The notes beneath the pieces are model-generated. The model saw only the letters and a program-made list of their open reading frames with translations, searched no databases and was not told where the DNA came from. Positions 21,638 through 32,550 of a DNA stretch of 35,746 nt are shown here, one piece after another. Source of the DNA: Hymenopellis radicata (taxonomy: Eukaryota > Basidiomycota > Agaricomycetes > Agaricales > Physalacriaceae); NCBI GenBank assembly GCA_015501595.1, contig JADNRX010000529.1, positions 1 to 35,746 on the forward strand, written 5' to 3'. The translations under genes were made by a program, and so were the position numbers. Position 1 is the first letter of the stretch. Each line of letters starts with the position of its first letter.

Positions 21638-23182
21638 TCAGTCGTCCTCTCGACGCTGAACCGATATAACCCGCTGCGCTATGTTTTGCCGCCAGTGCCC
21701 AATCTTGATCGCTCCTGTGGCGACATCCCGGTTTTCCGTTAGAGCAAGATTGCACTGTACCACCTCCTTCGCCTTCTCAATAAACGTATCGCCCTCCCAC
21801 GGTTCCGTCCTCGGAACGATGACCGCGATGGTATGCACCCTTCTCCATCGGTTCGACACACTTCGCAGTTCCTTCTTCCATCCAGGACTGGGGTTGAGAG
21901 CCAGCCGTGGCGTGACACGAAGATCCTGGAACAACGTACTGTAGAGATTCATTCAATTCGTCGGTCACGGGTCACAGGCGACCCAAAATCGACGAATTGT
22001 CACACTTGTCACAGGTCCCGGAGCGATCTGACGAATTCGCTAAGTGAACATGGGCTAAAAATGAGCTAAAATAAGCTAAATTTCGCCCAGAATTGATGAA
22101 ATTGATGAAATTTTTTTGCTGGTCACGGCGCCAAAGGCGCCGCGACGAATTCAAATTTTCGTCACCCCGGTCACAGGTCACATGGGGTGACGAATTGAAC
22201 GAATCTCTACAGTAGCGAGGCCTACAACTTCCCAATGAGTCTCCGAAACCAGCAAGCTAAAGGTGGCTTACAGTTGATATTAGATTCCAAGAAACAGACA
22301 GATCTATTTTGCCAGAGTCAAAGTATGGATGTCTCCGGGGATAGCCTCTAATTCAGGAGGGATTTTATATAAGCCGGGGTAACCCACTTCATGAAGACAC
22401 ATGTGGCGCAGAGACGGAAAGATTCGTTTCATCTCAATACGAGGAATCAGGGGTGGCGGTAAGGTCAACGTGTGAACTCGAGAAAGCGGTGCGATCCAGC
22501 GAACGAATCCTCAAAATGCTGAAGGCAAACAATGTCTAATTTCGAAAGAATTGGTGCCAGGCCGCGGCGGGAATGCCATGACCTGGAAGGTATGAAGGTT
22601 GGGGAGACAGGGAAGGCAGCGCACAAGTTCTCGATAGACAGTTTTAGACGAGTGACTCGTCAGCTCTACGTTAAATACTCTAAATGGAGCCTTATCAGCC
22701 ACTCTGAATGGATCATCGCGCAGAATACACGCACTGAACAAATGCTGCGAGATGCGGGGCCTGGCGGGTGAGAACCCTAGCATACGCAAGCTGATCCTGA
22801 GCCTGATAGGAAATCCAGTTATAGGACTTGCCGCGCCGCCATCCGCGCGCTTCTAGGATCCTCCAAAATAGGGGATTATATATACGCCATACAGAGCTCT
22901 GCAAGTGCGGGATAACGCTAATATCACCTTGAATCTATCGCTATCTTTCAATTCCCGCACGGTCACGCAGGGGATGGTTTGGCAAGAAAGGTAGGACAGG
23001 ATCTCGAGATGAAGCTCCAGTGGCAAAGCGGGTAAGCCTTTTTGTTCGTCGAAGGCGACAGCGTTCATAAGAGCGTTGGGACGTTCAACTTCGGGCAAGC
23101 TGTTCTGTACTCTCTGGGGCCGCGCCGTCCTGTGAGGGTTTCTCCGAGTCCGAGACTCCATGCTGGTTGTCGCCTTGGGCAT
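21638..23182 (-). pseudogene. F-box protein, paralog E, disrupted by a short element
   Basis: Same plan as gene D: exon 1 23182-22735 with basic N-terminus and F-box (LPALPLELHLEILSYLSCQT), exon 2 22679-22272 (CLPCLPNLHTFQVMAFPPRP, FPSLRHMCLHE) and exon 3 22221-21638 (LFQDLRVTPRLALNPSP, KAKEVVQCNLALTENRDVAT). A 276-bp element sits seven bases inside exon 3. Other damage: two extra bases in a TATATA run near 22885, and further shifts near 22500-22560 and 22310. It is therefore very probably non-functional. Confidence 0.8.
21937..22212. mobile_element. CTGTAGA-family element, copy 2 (276 bp), in exon 3 of F-box gene E
   Basis: 24-bp inverted ends (CTGTAGAGATTC.TTCAATTCGTC pattern) flanked by TA (21935-21936, 22213-22214). 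Removing the element plus one TA restores GCC TCG CTA CG.. into GCC TCG CTA CGT.. as read in paralogs (..ATLFQDLRVTP on the minus strand), which proves the insertion point. The interior carries GGTCACGGCGCC.AAGGCGCC, also present in copy 4 (32019). Confidence 0.88.
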
Positions 23183-23210
23183 GTCGTGGGGAGAAACAAA
23201 GAGGTTTAAT

Positions 23211-23216
23211 CACGTG
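23211..23216 (-). promoter_or_regulatory. CACGTG site upstream of F-box gene E
   Basis: CACGTG about 29 bases before the start codon, then a TTTGTTTCTCCCC block matching genes D and F. Confidence 0.45.
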
Positions 23217-23448
23217 GGCCTGGTTTGCAAATTTAAGGACAATGCAATGCCGCTTGAGATGCATATACCGGTTCTGTCAAATGTGGACGTTCTTTAGGGA
23301 AAGAGCCATATTTATTGTCCGTAGATTTTATCACGCTACGATGTCAGAGGGAAACTGTCCCCGAAACCCGATGTCACTAGTAAACGAACTTTGCTCTTCG
23401 GATAACAGGCTTGTAAATAAGAATTGAGAAAATACAGATGAGGGTTTA

Positions 23449-24689
23449 CTAATCCTCTTCTACACGGCGCGCCACCAAGGCGACTCGCCGGTTGATACTG
23501 CGACGACCAGATTTTTATCTTCCCATGCCCGACATCCATATTGATATCAAGAGCAAGGTTTCGGCGAAGTACCTCCTTAGCGATTGTCAAAATTCTCTGC
23601 TGTTGCAAACAGGCATCCGTCAGAAGCAGTTCGTCGAGCTGCAATGTGTGTACTCGCTTCCACCCGGTTTGGATACTCCGTAATGCCGTCTCGGCGTCTT
23701 GCAGCATATCATCAGACATAGGTAAGACAACGCGCATCCGGGGAGTGATGCGCAGGTTAGGGAATGAGCTCATCAGGTCTAGAAATATTTGAGCTTCTGC
23801 ACAATACCAAAAAGTCAGGCTTACGGTTGACATCAGAGACGTCGAGAAACGCAAAGCGGTGTGACAATGCCAGGGAGTGGATATCTGATGGGATGCAATG
23901 CATGAAGAGAGGTAGGCGCCGAGATCCGATTTGCGTGAATGGCCATGTGGCGCAAGGACGGGAAGATCTTTTTTATTTGAACGAAGAAGAGAACGGATGC
24001 CGGAAGTGTGAGTGTGTGTACTTGAGGAAGTGGCGCAATCTCCAAGAATGCCTCTCTGAAGTTTCCGAGGCAGGCGTCCCTTATCGGTGTCAAAAGGCTC
24101 ACGGTGTCCGGAAATGAGGTGATTTGTAGGGTGTGAAGGTTCGGGAGGCAGGGAAGACACTGCGCAAATTCCTTGTACACAATTTCAGGCGAATGCTCGG
24201 ATAGTCCTATGTTAAAGACTCTGCACCGAGGGTCGTTGTTGTCAGCTTTCCTCGACGACATACAACGGCATGCACTTACTGAACCAACGCGGCAAGATTA
24301 GGCGCACGGATACTGAGCACTTTGGCGCACAAACGTACATCTTCAGCCACAACTTGGGCTGCTGACTCGCGTTTACGGAGTCGGCGGCGCCATCCATGCG
24401 CTTCCACGTTTTTCCAGAGCAGAGGGTGGTAGACATGCCGCAGGGCACTACACGTCTTGGAGAGCGCAAATATCGCATCAAACCGGTCCCTCATTTCCAA
24501 GGTATCCCTCGTTACACATGGGACTGGCGTACAGGAAAGATGAGACAGAATTTCCAGATGGAGCTCCAACGGAAACGTCGGTAAACCTGTGGTGTTTCCT
24601 CTGATGGACACGGCAGAGATAGAATTTTTCCCGCGTACTTTTCTTGCAGGGTTCCGTCGCAGGGCCACCTGGGTTGTCGGTGTTGGCAT
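23449..24689 (-). CDS. F-box protein, paralog F (frameshifted)
   Basis: Inferred exons (minus) are 24689-24280, 24220-23825 and 23778-23449; introns are 59 and 46 bases. The start MPTPTTQVALRRNP aligns with gene D. The F-box is LPTFPLELHLEILSHLSCTP; the body has CLPCLPNLHTLQITSFPDT, APLPQVHTLTLPASV and FPSLRHMAIHANR; the end is RRVALVARRVEED. Two single-base shifts break it, near 23905 and 23490. It is more diverged from D and E than they are from each other. Its role as a substrate adaptor of SCF ligases is inferred from the family. Confidence 0.7.
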
Positions 24690-25087
24690 AGTCAATGTCG
24701 TTGTGGTGAGAAACAAAGGCGGGATTGATCACGTGTTCCCGCCTTTCCTAAAATACCTTATTTTGCCGGCTGTAATGCCGGTTCTGAACTTGAATACGAA
24801 CGACCATGTTCTTTTCGAACACCTCTCTCAAGTCTCGATCGCGGTGGCATCAAGAATAGAATAATACAGCGCGTAGGTCATTTTGTAAGTCGCTGGTATA
24901 ATAGACTCGAAACTTTAGACTACTCGTAATCCTAAACTAGGATTCTCACTGGGTCACGGCATCCACCGCAATATGTACGCTGATCAGCGACCTGGGAATC
25001 TATCGCCCGGAAAGGTGACGCATGAGCTCACGGTGGGCTACTTAAATGCCGACGCGTGTGAGATCAAATCTTCCTTGCGCACTTACC
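24690..25087. other. Divergent promoter region, F-box gene F and O-methyltransferase
   Basis: Holds CACGTG at 24730-24735 for gene F. For the methyltransferase I see only a TACTTAAAT stretch about 50 bases before the start. Nothing else is recognised. Confidence 0.4.
24730..24735 (-). promoter_or_regulatory. CACGTG site upstream of F-box gene F
   Basis: CACGTG about 41 bases before the start codon, followed by a TTTGTTTCTC block as in genes D and E. Confidence 0.45.
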
Positions 25088-26978
25088 ATGACCTCAGCCA
25101 CTCTCCTAGAACTCTCTAAACTTATCTCTGCTTTGACACCGAAGCTCGTTGCGCTGAGTAACGAGACCACTGCTTGTAATGGTCATGTCAATGGAACGAA
25201 TACCCCCGCAAAGTCCGACTTGGACTCTCAGCGCGCTGACATTGCTACGACCGTCGCGTCTGCAGCGTATCAATTGTACGTCCTTGTGATGCCACCGAGA
25301 GAGATCCTTTTCCAGACCGCATGTGCGGTAAGTGTCTATCTGTCTATAGAATAAGTTGCTAACCAACCTTACAACTAGCATTCGAAATCTGCGGCACTTG
25401 AGGCATGTATCAGACTCAACGTCGCTGAACATCTAAGCGAAGCCGGTCCCGAGGGACGGCGGCTCTCTTCTCTCGGTATTGCTAGTCTGTCTAATGCTGC
25501 GTTGAACAGGGACTACACACCTCCGAACTTGGAAAACGCTGTGAAGCGATGGCGGCAAACTGGGTAGCGCCTTTCCCTTATCGTGCTGACGCCTAAGAGC
25601 TGATGGTCCATAGCTCGATGTATTCGCAGCCTTTGCAATGTGCACATTTTCAAGGAAATCAAGCCGAATGTGTTCGCCAACAATGATATTTCGGAAGAAC
25701 TCGACAGTGGTAAATCAACAGCTGATATCAAAGTAGAGTCCGTTTTCCCAAGGCATTATCAGCCACCTTTCTCTCATTACTTTCGCATTTTACAGCCCCA
25801 TAAGCAAGCATGATGGTAGCAATGGGTTTGCCGCCCTCGCAGAGCTGCAGTGAGTCAAGCTGTAACGTACCTCTCCGACCATATGAAGTTAACCATTGAC
25901 TTGAACAGTGCTTCGATCTCATGCCGGTCGTCTGGGTATCTCTTCGAAAGCCTCACGCTTCCAGATCCTCCGTGCGCCGAGCTTCCAACACATGCACCTG
26001 TGAATAAGGCCTTTAATGTGCCGGCTGATATGACCGTGTTTCAATGGCTACATCGTCCGGAAGAAGAATATCGTCGACGCATGTTCGGAACTGCGATGGC
26101 AGGAACACAACTCTTGGAACGTGATGACCTGTTCATTCGTAAGTTCTAACAATATCTGACTCTGCTCCCAGGCTACCTTCTTTGGCAGACTTCGACTGGT
26201 CCGGACTTCCTCAGGATGCGCTCGTTGTTGATGTCGGGGGTGGGATTGGCACGCTTGCTAGGAAAGTGTTGAAGAATCATCCGCATGTCCGTGTTGTCGT
26301 TCAGGATATGCCAAAGGTCATCGAGGCGGCAGATAAAGTATGTTCGGCTCCGTTCTTTCGCCAATTAGCTCACACTTCTCAAGCTTTGGATGGTTCACTC
26401 TCCGGAGCACTTGATTCCGGACGGGTCGTGTTGCAAGGTACGAGGCTACCCACCGCCCTTCATCCGCTGCTTTAATAGACTTGCAGCACACGACTTCTTC
26501 GAGGTCCAGCCAGTTCACTCCGCGTCAGTCTTCATCCTCAAACATATCGTCCACAACTGGTCATTCAAGCAAGGCAAGATCATCCTCTCTCGCCTCGCTG
26601 AAGCGGCGACGCCGACTACTAGACTCCTCATCGCCACAAACATCATCACGCTGACGTGCCACGACCCGACACTGAACGGCACTGGCACGGGATACAATGA
26701 AGCACCATCACCGCTTCTCCCGAATTACGGCGCTGCGAACGACTTGGGCTACGCGCTCGATATGTGTGTAAGTGATTCCTGTACATCATGTCCTTGCGCC
26801 CACTGATTGTCTGTGGCTATAGATGATGAATTTGCTGAACACGCAAGCGTATACGATACATGAGCTAACTAAGTTGCTTTCTGTGTCGGGATGGAGGATC
26901 GAGAAGGTTTATGACAACAATCGTCCGAACAATTTTGTCGATTTGGTACAAGCTGTCCTTGATCGTCCCGCGAAATAG
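25088..26978 (+). CDS. SAM-dependent O-methyltransferase, COMT type (frameshifts as sequenced)
   Basis: Encodes a plant-COMT-like O-methyltransferase (methylates hydroxyls of small aromatic or polyketide compounds; substrate unknown). Inferred exons are 25088-25327, 25379-25563, 25614-25732, about 25796-26152, 26172-26337, 26384-26437, 26487-26767 and 26823-26978. Hallmarks: an N-terminal dimerisation part, IKPNVFANND, WLHRPEEEYRRR, DFDWSGLPQDALVVDVGGG continuing IGT (SAM-binding loop), VVVQDMPKVIEAADK, LKHIVHNWSFKQGK (catalytic His in VHNW) and C-terminal VSGWRIEKVYDNNRP. Phase breaks of one base are needed near 25555, 25796, 25849, 26172 and 26420. So it is either decaying or badly sequenced; the last two exons are intact and in phase. 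Confidence 0.82.
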
Positions 26979-27432
26979 GAAGCACGCATCTATCGTATCG
27001 TGATGAACCTTCAAGCCCTCCTTTCATGGCAAGGTCCGTCTGTAACGGCTTGTTGTCACAGGATATCTCGACCCGTTTCGCTTCTTAGCCTTCTGTTCAA
27101 CTGAACGCCATCCTCTCGCGATGCGACACGTCGAAGCCTAGCCTACTACCAGACAGCGTCAATTCGTCGTTCCGTAAAGTATCTGTGATGAAGACGTCTG
27201 GCTGTTCCTGGCATTGAAGTCTCATAAGGCGGATGAAGCTGGATTCGCGGTTTAGGTATAGCCGCTTACTGTCATCATCTCGAGCTCTTGGACTCGTCAA
27301 ACGTCCCAAACAGCCGCTGTCTTCGAAATGGGATTCAAGTTCAATGAGAGCAGCGGATCCCGGGCCGTCCCTCGATCACTCAAATAATTTTGGCTTATGT
27401 CAGGTGCAGACAAAACTTTTTCCGCCGCCACC
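26979..27432. other. Intergenic region between O-methyltransferase and F-box gene C
   Basis: About 450 bases, no gene or clear element seen. It should contain the promoter of the downstream F-box gene; no TATA box is obvious. Confidence 0.45.
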
Positions 27433-30400
27433 ATGTCTTATTTCGACGACACCTCCTGGCGAAGGAACACTTTGCATGCAGTCAGGCCCACGCCAGCATT
27501 CTACCTCTCTCCTACTTTTGCTGGAATTACCAAATTTCCAGCAGAGCTCATCGACGCGATTTTTGCTCAGGAAACTTACGTCGATCACTTCTATCAATAC
27601 GCGTTGGTCTGCAGGGCTTGGGCGCCCATTGCTCAACGCCATCTCTACCACTCCATTGACATACTCAGCGCCGAGTGCTTAGGCCGGTTTCGCTCTGTCA
27701 TCGAGTCCTTTCCTCATCTCGCTGCATTTGTCCGACGCATGTCCTTCACGCTCTTCACTTACAGCGCGTACGATGGCCTGGACAGCGAAGGATTTTCGTT
27801 CCACAAACGCATCGTTCCCCTGCTTAAGCAGGTACGGTCCGTCTCCATCAGAGTCAGAGGCGAACCTCTGGACGACCAGTTCATCCTCTTCCAAGTGTTG
27901 GACGGCATCGCGGATCATGCGCCAAAGTTGCGCTCCGTTGACCTTGCAGGGTTCAACGGAATTTTCTTCGAAGAGACATTCCGTCGATTCGCGAGCAAGA
28001 ATGTTTCGCATGTAGGATTTGAAGTTGGGTATCGCCCAACGAGGAAGACGAAGAACAGGAGCCGGAGTTCGAGATTGGAGATCCTGTACAGGGATTGGAT
28101 TCCATACAAGATATCGCTATCGAGGGCTTACACGAGTTATCCGAGTCGTTTCTGCCATGGGTGCAGCGGATGTGCCGTAGCGGTGAACTTCAAAATCTCA
28201 CCCGGCTGTCCTGCACTGGATATCTGCTCGAAGAATCCATCGTACTCCCATTGAATAAAATTATCGCGCTACTTCCCTTGGAGCATTTGGCGCTGTCCTG
28301 GAAGATGTTTTCACCACGTAAGCTCTCAAACTATTCTTCCTGATGTAGTCTTACTGATGAACTCGTTAGAAGTTCCACATCGCCGATACCGAGGTGCTTT
28401 ACCGGTCGTCCCTAGCCTAGGCAGCGCGTCCCATATTCATCTCGTGGTTGATACTGTCTGCGACCCTTTGTTGAGGATTATGGTCGATGTCCTGCCCCTC
28501 TGGCTTCGCATGCTCAGGCATCATTCCAACACCGACCTAAATGTCATGCGCATATCCTTCCCCCTCGTCAATAGCCGCTTCCCGCCGGGAGTGTTGGCGA
28601 TGTTCAACGGACTCGACTCAGATCAGCAAAACAGCTAACGCGTCTTTCCGGTCTTTTTGGTCTTGCCGCAAGCTCAAAAAGACCAAAAAGACCAGAAAGA
28701 CCAAAAGTCTTGCAGAAGCCAGGTTACGATTCTTGTTGGGATTTCTGAAATCTTATGCAAGATGAACTCTATCTTTGACAAGACGGGTTTCACCACATCT
28801 TTTGCGTCTTGCCGGGTTCTCAAATTTATTCTTACACGAAATATTATATGAAATCAATATGCATTGCGCAAATATGTACCTGATAAACATATACTAATGA
28901 TATACTACGTACTATACTCGAAGAGATGCGCCGTGGGCGCGGCACCCCATTCAAATACCTTTCCAGGCTTTCCTTGCCACTCCCGCATCCATGACCCCTT
29001 CATCCACTGGCCGGTCATCGTTGATCACCGCCTCTCACAGTGGCTGCCATCGGTTAAGTGCTCGTGTCCGGAACTACAAACATGGTATCAGAAGATGGGC
29101 AATATGTCAATGAAAGAGGACGACGTACGAGTAGGACGAACCAGTCACTGCTGAGATTTCCAGAGCGTGAAGGACTGTGAAGGGAGTCAGATGGATAAAA
29201 GCATAAAACTGGGTGATACGCACATCTTGTAAAACGATGTCCTCAAGGGAAAGGACTGCATGGTAGCAAGTTAGTACGCCAGGCCAGAGATAGACAAAAT
29301 GGACACACACCAGGAGAGTACATGCATCCCTATCGGCATCATAGCCGCCACCTCTTCTTTTAGCGTCGGTGTCCGCATCGGCCGGCGGGATTGCTCGTTC
29401 CCTCGTCCAGGTCTGGGTGCGATTACTTGGTTCCTTGTCCAAATTTGCGTCGTGTAGCGCATGTGGACGTAGGCGCGCGCGTCGCTGGTAGCATCAGCGT
29501 CGAAGCGTAGCCTTGGGAGGGTGGGCGCCGGCTGGTGGTGTTGGACGGAGGCAAGCAAGAACTGGCGGCCATCGAAAAAAGGAAACCGAACATGCACGTG
29601 GTCCAATTGCGTGCTTGCGCACGGACCATACGATCGAGTTCCATTTCTTTTCCCAAGTCCACGACCGACTGGCTCGCGAGTGGCTTTGTTTTTTTTTATT
29701 TCGCATCTTTGTCTGTTTCAGAATCGCGTTACGGCTCACAGGTGCCGTGTAAGCCCACAAGGACCGTGGCAGCACCATCGAAATACGAACATCGCCACTG
29801 GAGGCGTACCCACTGGCACACAGAGATTGACCTCAGATGCGACGAAGAATTCGATGCTGCGCCATCTGCAGGCCGGCAGTACTGCACGTAAGTCATCTAA
29901 TTTACTTGTTTTTGCAAAGGCGCCATTTCATTTCCCTTAGGCGCTTATGGCGTCCGCTTCGCACGACTGCTTACGGACGACGCGTAAACCTACACCCATG
30001 CACGCGCTGCGGCAGCCGCCGACAAACACAGCCTTCAAGATGTACCCGACAACGAGCACGGCCCAGAACCCACCTGCATACACTGCCCCGAAGGACTTGT
30101 ATCGCGATGACGTGTCGACGTCCATGTCCTTGACCCCACCATTGACTGGGGAATTGGATTGAAGCGCAGCGCGGAGACTGCCTTCTCACCCGCACCGGTG
30201 AAAGGCAAGCTTCCCAAGATCTCTCCAACTGCATTGAAAGGCTTTGGCCACATGTTGTTGGACTCCGCGGCACGCTTTTCTCCTGCGTATGGCGGCACTT
30301 CTCTAGCAAGGATATGAGCCCACCCGTTGCTAGTCTGCTCGTCCCCAGTCCCACCGCCCACGCTCGGCTCCGTCTGCAGGCGTGAGCCTGTTTCCACTCC

Positions 30401-31114
30401 CGAGACTCTCTACTATCGCCATCCGCAATACGCTACCACCGCCTGTTCGCAGTCGTCCCCCCATGTCGCCACCTCCACGTCTTGTGCAAGCCGTTGAGCT
30501 TCCCGGCACACCCGCTCCCTGTCTATGCGCCATTTGCGAACGTGGGCCCGCCTGGAGTTGCGTTCTACCGTCGTTCATAGTCGATTCCATTGTTTATACT
30601 CATTAATGTTCTTATGGTACATATCCGCCTCTGCCGTTCTACTCTTTGGCTTCGTAAGACTTCAATACAACTTAGGTTTTATTACATTTGTGAACCTTTT
30701 GACAAGACTAAAGTGAGCTGACAAGAATAAGACTGGATGGTGAGCTGCAAGACAGCAAGAGAAAGACCGAAAAGATCTCGGCCTGCAAGAGCAAGACCAG
30801 AAAGATTCACCCCGCAAGACTAAGACTCGGAAAGACGGGCCCCGCAAGACCAAGACCAAAAAGATGCTTTTGCTGTTTTGCTGATGGACAAGACACTGGC
30901 TGCGAGCGGAACGCTTACCGCGCTCGTTCTGGAGATTTGGGATCCTCAGCATCGCAATTTTTCAATGCCTGATGGGTGTCAGGCTTGGCAGAACCTGGGT
31001 TCCTCCTTCCCAGCCATACAGCGTAAAGGTCTGCTGTATCGCCGCTTTGGCCGAGACACGTACTTTGAACGTCCGTGGACAATCCAGGATGGCTCAGTCG
31101 AGCGTGTATGGTAA
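27433..31114 (+). pseudogene. F-box protein gene C, split by a 2.3 kb transposon
   Basis: Start ATG at 27433 in a strong context (GCCACCATG). An F-box-like segment follows (ITKFPAELIDAIFAQ.. to ALVCRAWAPIAQRHLYHSID), then a leucine-rich body (FPHLAAFVRRMSF, LRSVDLAGFNG, an acidic stretch EEDEEQEPEFE, LQNLTRLSCTGYLLEES). Intron 28318-28369 is in phase. Coding runs to GVLAMFNGLDS at 28621, where element 28624-30883 begins. Beyond it the C-terminus continues (LAASGTLTALVLEIWDP .. FERPWTIQDGSVERVW, stop at 31112-31114). There is one other frame change near 28025. It is not closely related to the D/E/F group. As sequenced it cannot make full-length protein. Confidence 0.75.
28624..30883. mobile_element. 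AT-flanked AAGACC-repeat element, copy II (2260 bp)
   Basis: The ends are CAGCAAAACAGCTAACGC (left) and, reverse-complemented, CAGCAAAACAGCAAAAGC (right), each flanked by AT (28622-28623, 30884-30885). Subterminal arrays of TCTTTCCGGTCTT / AAGACC occupy about 28640-28820 and 30700-30870. The left array forms a fold-back (GGTCTTTTTGGTCTTGCCGC against AAAAAGACCAAAAAGACC). The interior at about 29570-29650 matches element I (15850-15900) in the opposite orientation. No transposase is recognised. It interrupts F-box gene C. Confidence 0.8.
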
Positions 31115-31190
31115 GACCTTTTATGTACAGCTTCGCGAGGGCGGGTTGTAGCTAGTGCCAGACATCCAAATAGTCGATGAGGATGCCATA

Positions 31191-31423
31191 CTGTAGACTT
31201 TTAATCAATTCGTCGGTCACGGGTCACAGGCGATCCGAAATCGACGAAAAGTCACAGGAGTCACACCAAAATTTGCGAAAAAGTCCTCGGCGGGGCCCCC
31301 GCCAGCCTCCCGCCGCAGCTCCGCCGCGGCGGCAATTACCATATATGGTAAGTCGACGAAACCAAAATTTCGTCAGTGAGGTCACATGTCACATGGACCG
31401 ACGAATTGATCGAAAGTCTACAG
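31191..31423. mobile_element. CTGTAGA-family element, copy 3 (233 bp)
   Basis: 24-bp inverted ends and TA flanks (31189-31190, 31424-31425). The interior is that of copy 1 at 2338-2571, inverted (GC palindrome and CCATATATGGTAA). It lies just downstream of F-box gene C. Confidence 0.87.
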
Positions 31424-31640
31424 TAACCTGCGGTAGACGTACCTCTACTGGCTTAGTCGCCCGGGTACTGCTCCTGCTTGAATGGAGCTCATTTCCCCAC
31501 CCTAGAGGTTTTCTGTGGACCGGATGTGCGCCCAATTTGTCGAACAATGACGGGTACATTTCATGCGGTGCTTCCAGATTCGGACGTGTGTCCGCGAGCC
31601 GGCCATTGTTGATTGTGGCCGTCACGTTACAGTAAATTGC

Positions 31641-31647
31641 TATATAA
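31641..31647 (+). promoter_or_regulatory. TATA box of MYND paralog B
   Basis: TATATAA, 91 bases before the start codon at 31738, in an otherwise ordinary promoter stretch. Confidence 0.55.
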
Positions 31648-31944
31648 ACGGCGACCGTGTTGCAGGCTCTTTCTCATTAATACAACGTTTTCTTCGCCAC
31701 TCCACATACTCGCATTACATTCTCAGTGTTCACCATCATGCCGGTCACATTCAAAGTACGTCGCTCTCACTCTGTCTGCGAGACCGCAAATCTTACCACA
31801 ACCAAGGGTATGTCGGAAGTGCGGGCCGGTACACCGGGCTGGTAGGTAGGTCCCTGCCGGAGGCGGAAAAAAAGTTATATTAGGCTTGGTAGATTTGGCT
31901 GAAAAATATGTTTAGAGTACATATTTTGAGGAAATTTTATTTTC

Positions 31945-31999
31945 CACCACCATCACCACCACCACCACCACTTCTCTTACCACGGTCCACCACCACCAC
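31945..31999. repeat. CAC/CCA microsatellite
   Basis: A run of CACCAC-type triplets, partly interrupted, inside the hAT-like element just before the nested short element. Confidence 0.7.
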
Positions 32000-32018
32000 T
32001 TCCCTCACCTTCCCTCTA

Positions 32019-32281
32019 CTGTAGAGTTTCAATCAATTCGTCAGTCACGGGTCACGAGGGACCCAAAATCGACGAAATGTCACACCTGTCACTGGTCGCG
32101 CCAAAATCTGACGAATCTGGCTATCAAATTTGACGAAAAATGGCTCCAAAATCGACCAGATCAGGCTGTTATGACGAAAAATTTTCCCCGGTCACGGCGC
32201 CTATGGCGCCGCAACAAAATCAAATTTTCGTCAGGCCGGTCACACGTCACATGGCCTGATGAATTGAACGAAACTCTACAG
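32019..32281. mobile_element. CTGTAGA-family element, copy 4 (263 bp), nested in the hAT-like element
   Basis: 24-bp inverted ends (CTGTAGAGTTTC pattern) and TA flanks (32017-32018, 32282-32283). The interior has GGTCACGGCGCC.ATGGCGCC as in copy 2. Being nested, it arrived after the hAT-like insertion. Confidence 0.87.
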
Positions 32282-32489
32282 TATCCCCACTGCTTACCTC
32301 CTACCATCACCCCCACCCTACTCTTATGCCCAGCTGACTGTCCCCATGCCATCGGGTAGGGGTTCAAAATGATATACCTACGGGACACCCATGCTACTTA
32401 CTAGAGCCTAGAAATGAGACAATGGTAAAGAGAGATGCACTAGATTGAGTATGGATCAAGTATGGAGCAAGCAGGGAGATGATCAAAAG

Positions 32490-32550
32490 CGGTAAATAGC
32501 ACGACATGTGACTAAATAGCATGACATGTGACTAAATCACATGACTAAAT
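32490..32550. repeat. Short tandem repeat, TAAATAGCA(C/T)GACATGTGAC units
   Basis: Two near-identical 20-base units and a shorter third, close to the right end of the hAT-like element. They may be subterminal transposase-binding repeats (inference). Confidence 0.55.

Noticed and set aside
28640..28820. CRISPR-like array in the AAGACC repeats
   Set aside because: The repeats are short, irregular, on both strands and lack spacers of constant length; the genome is eukaryotic.
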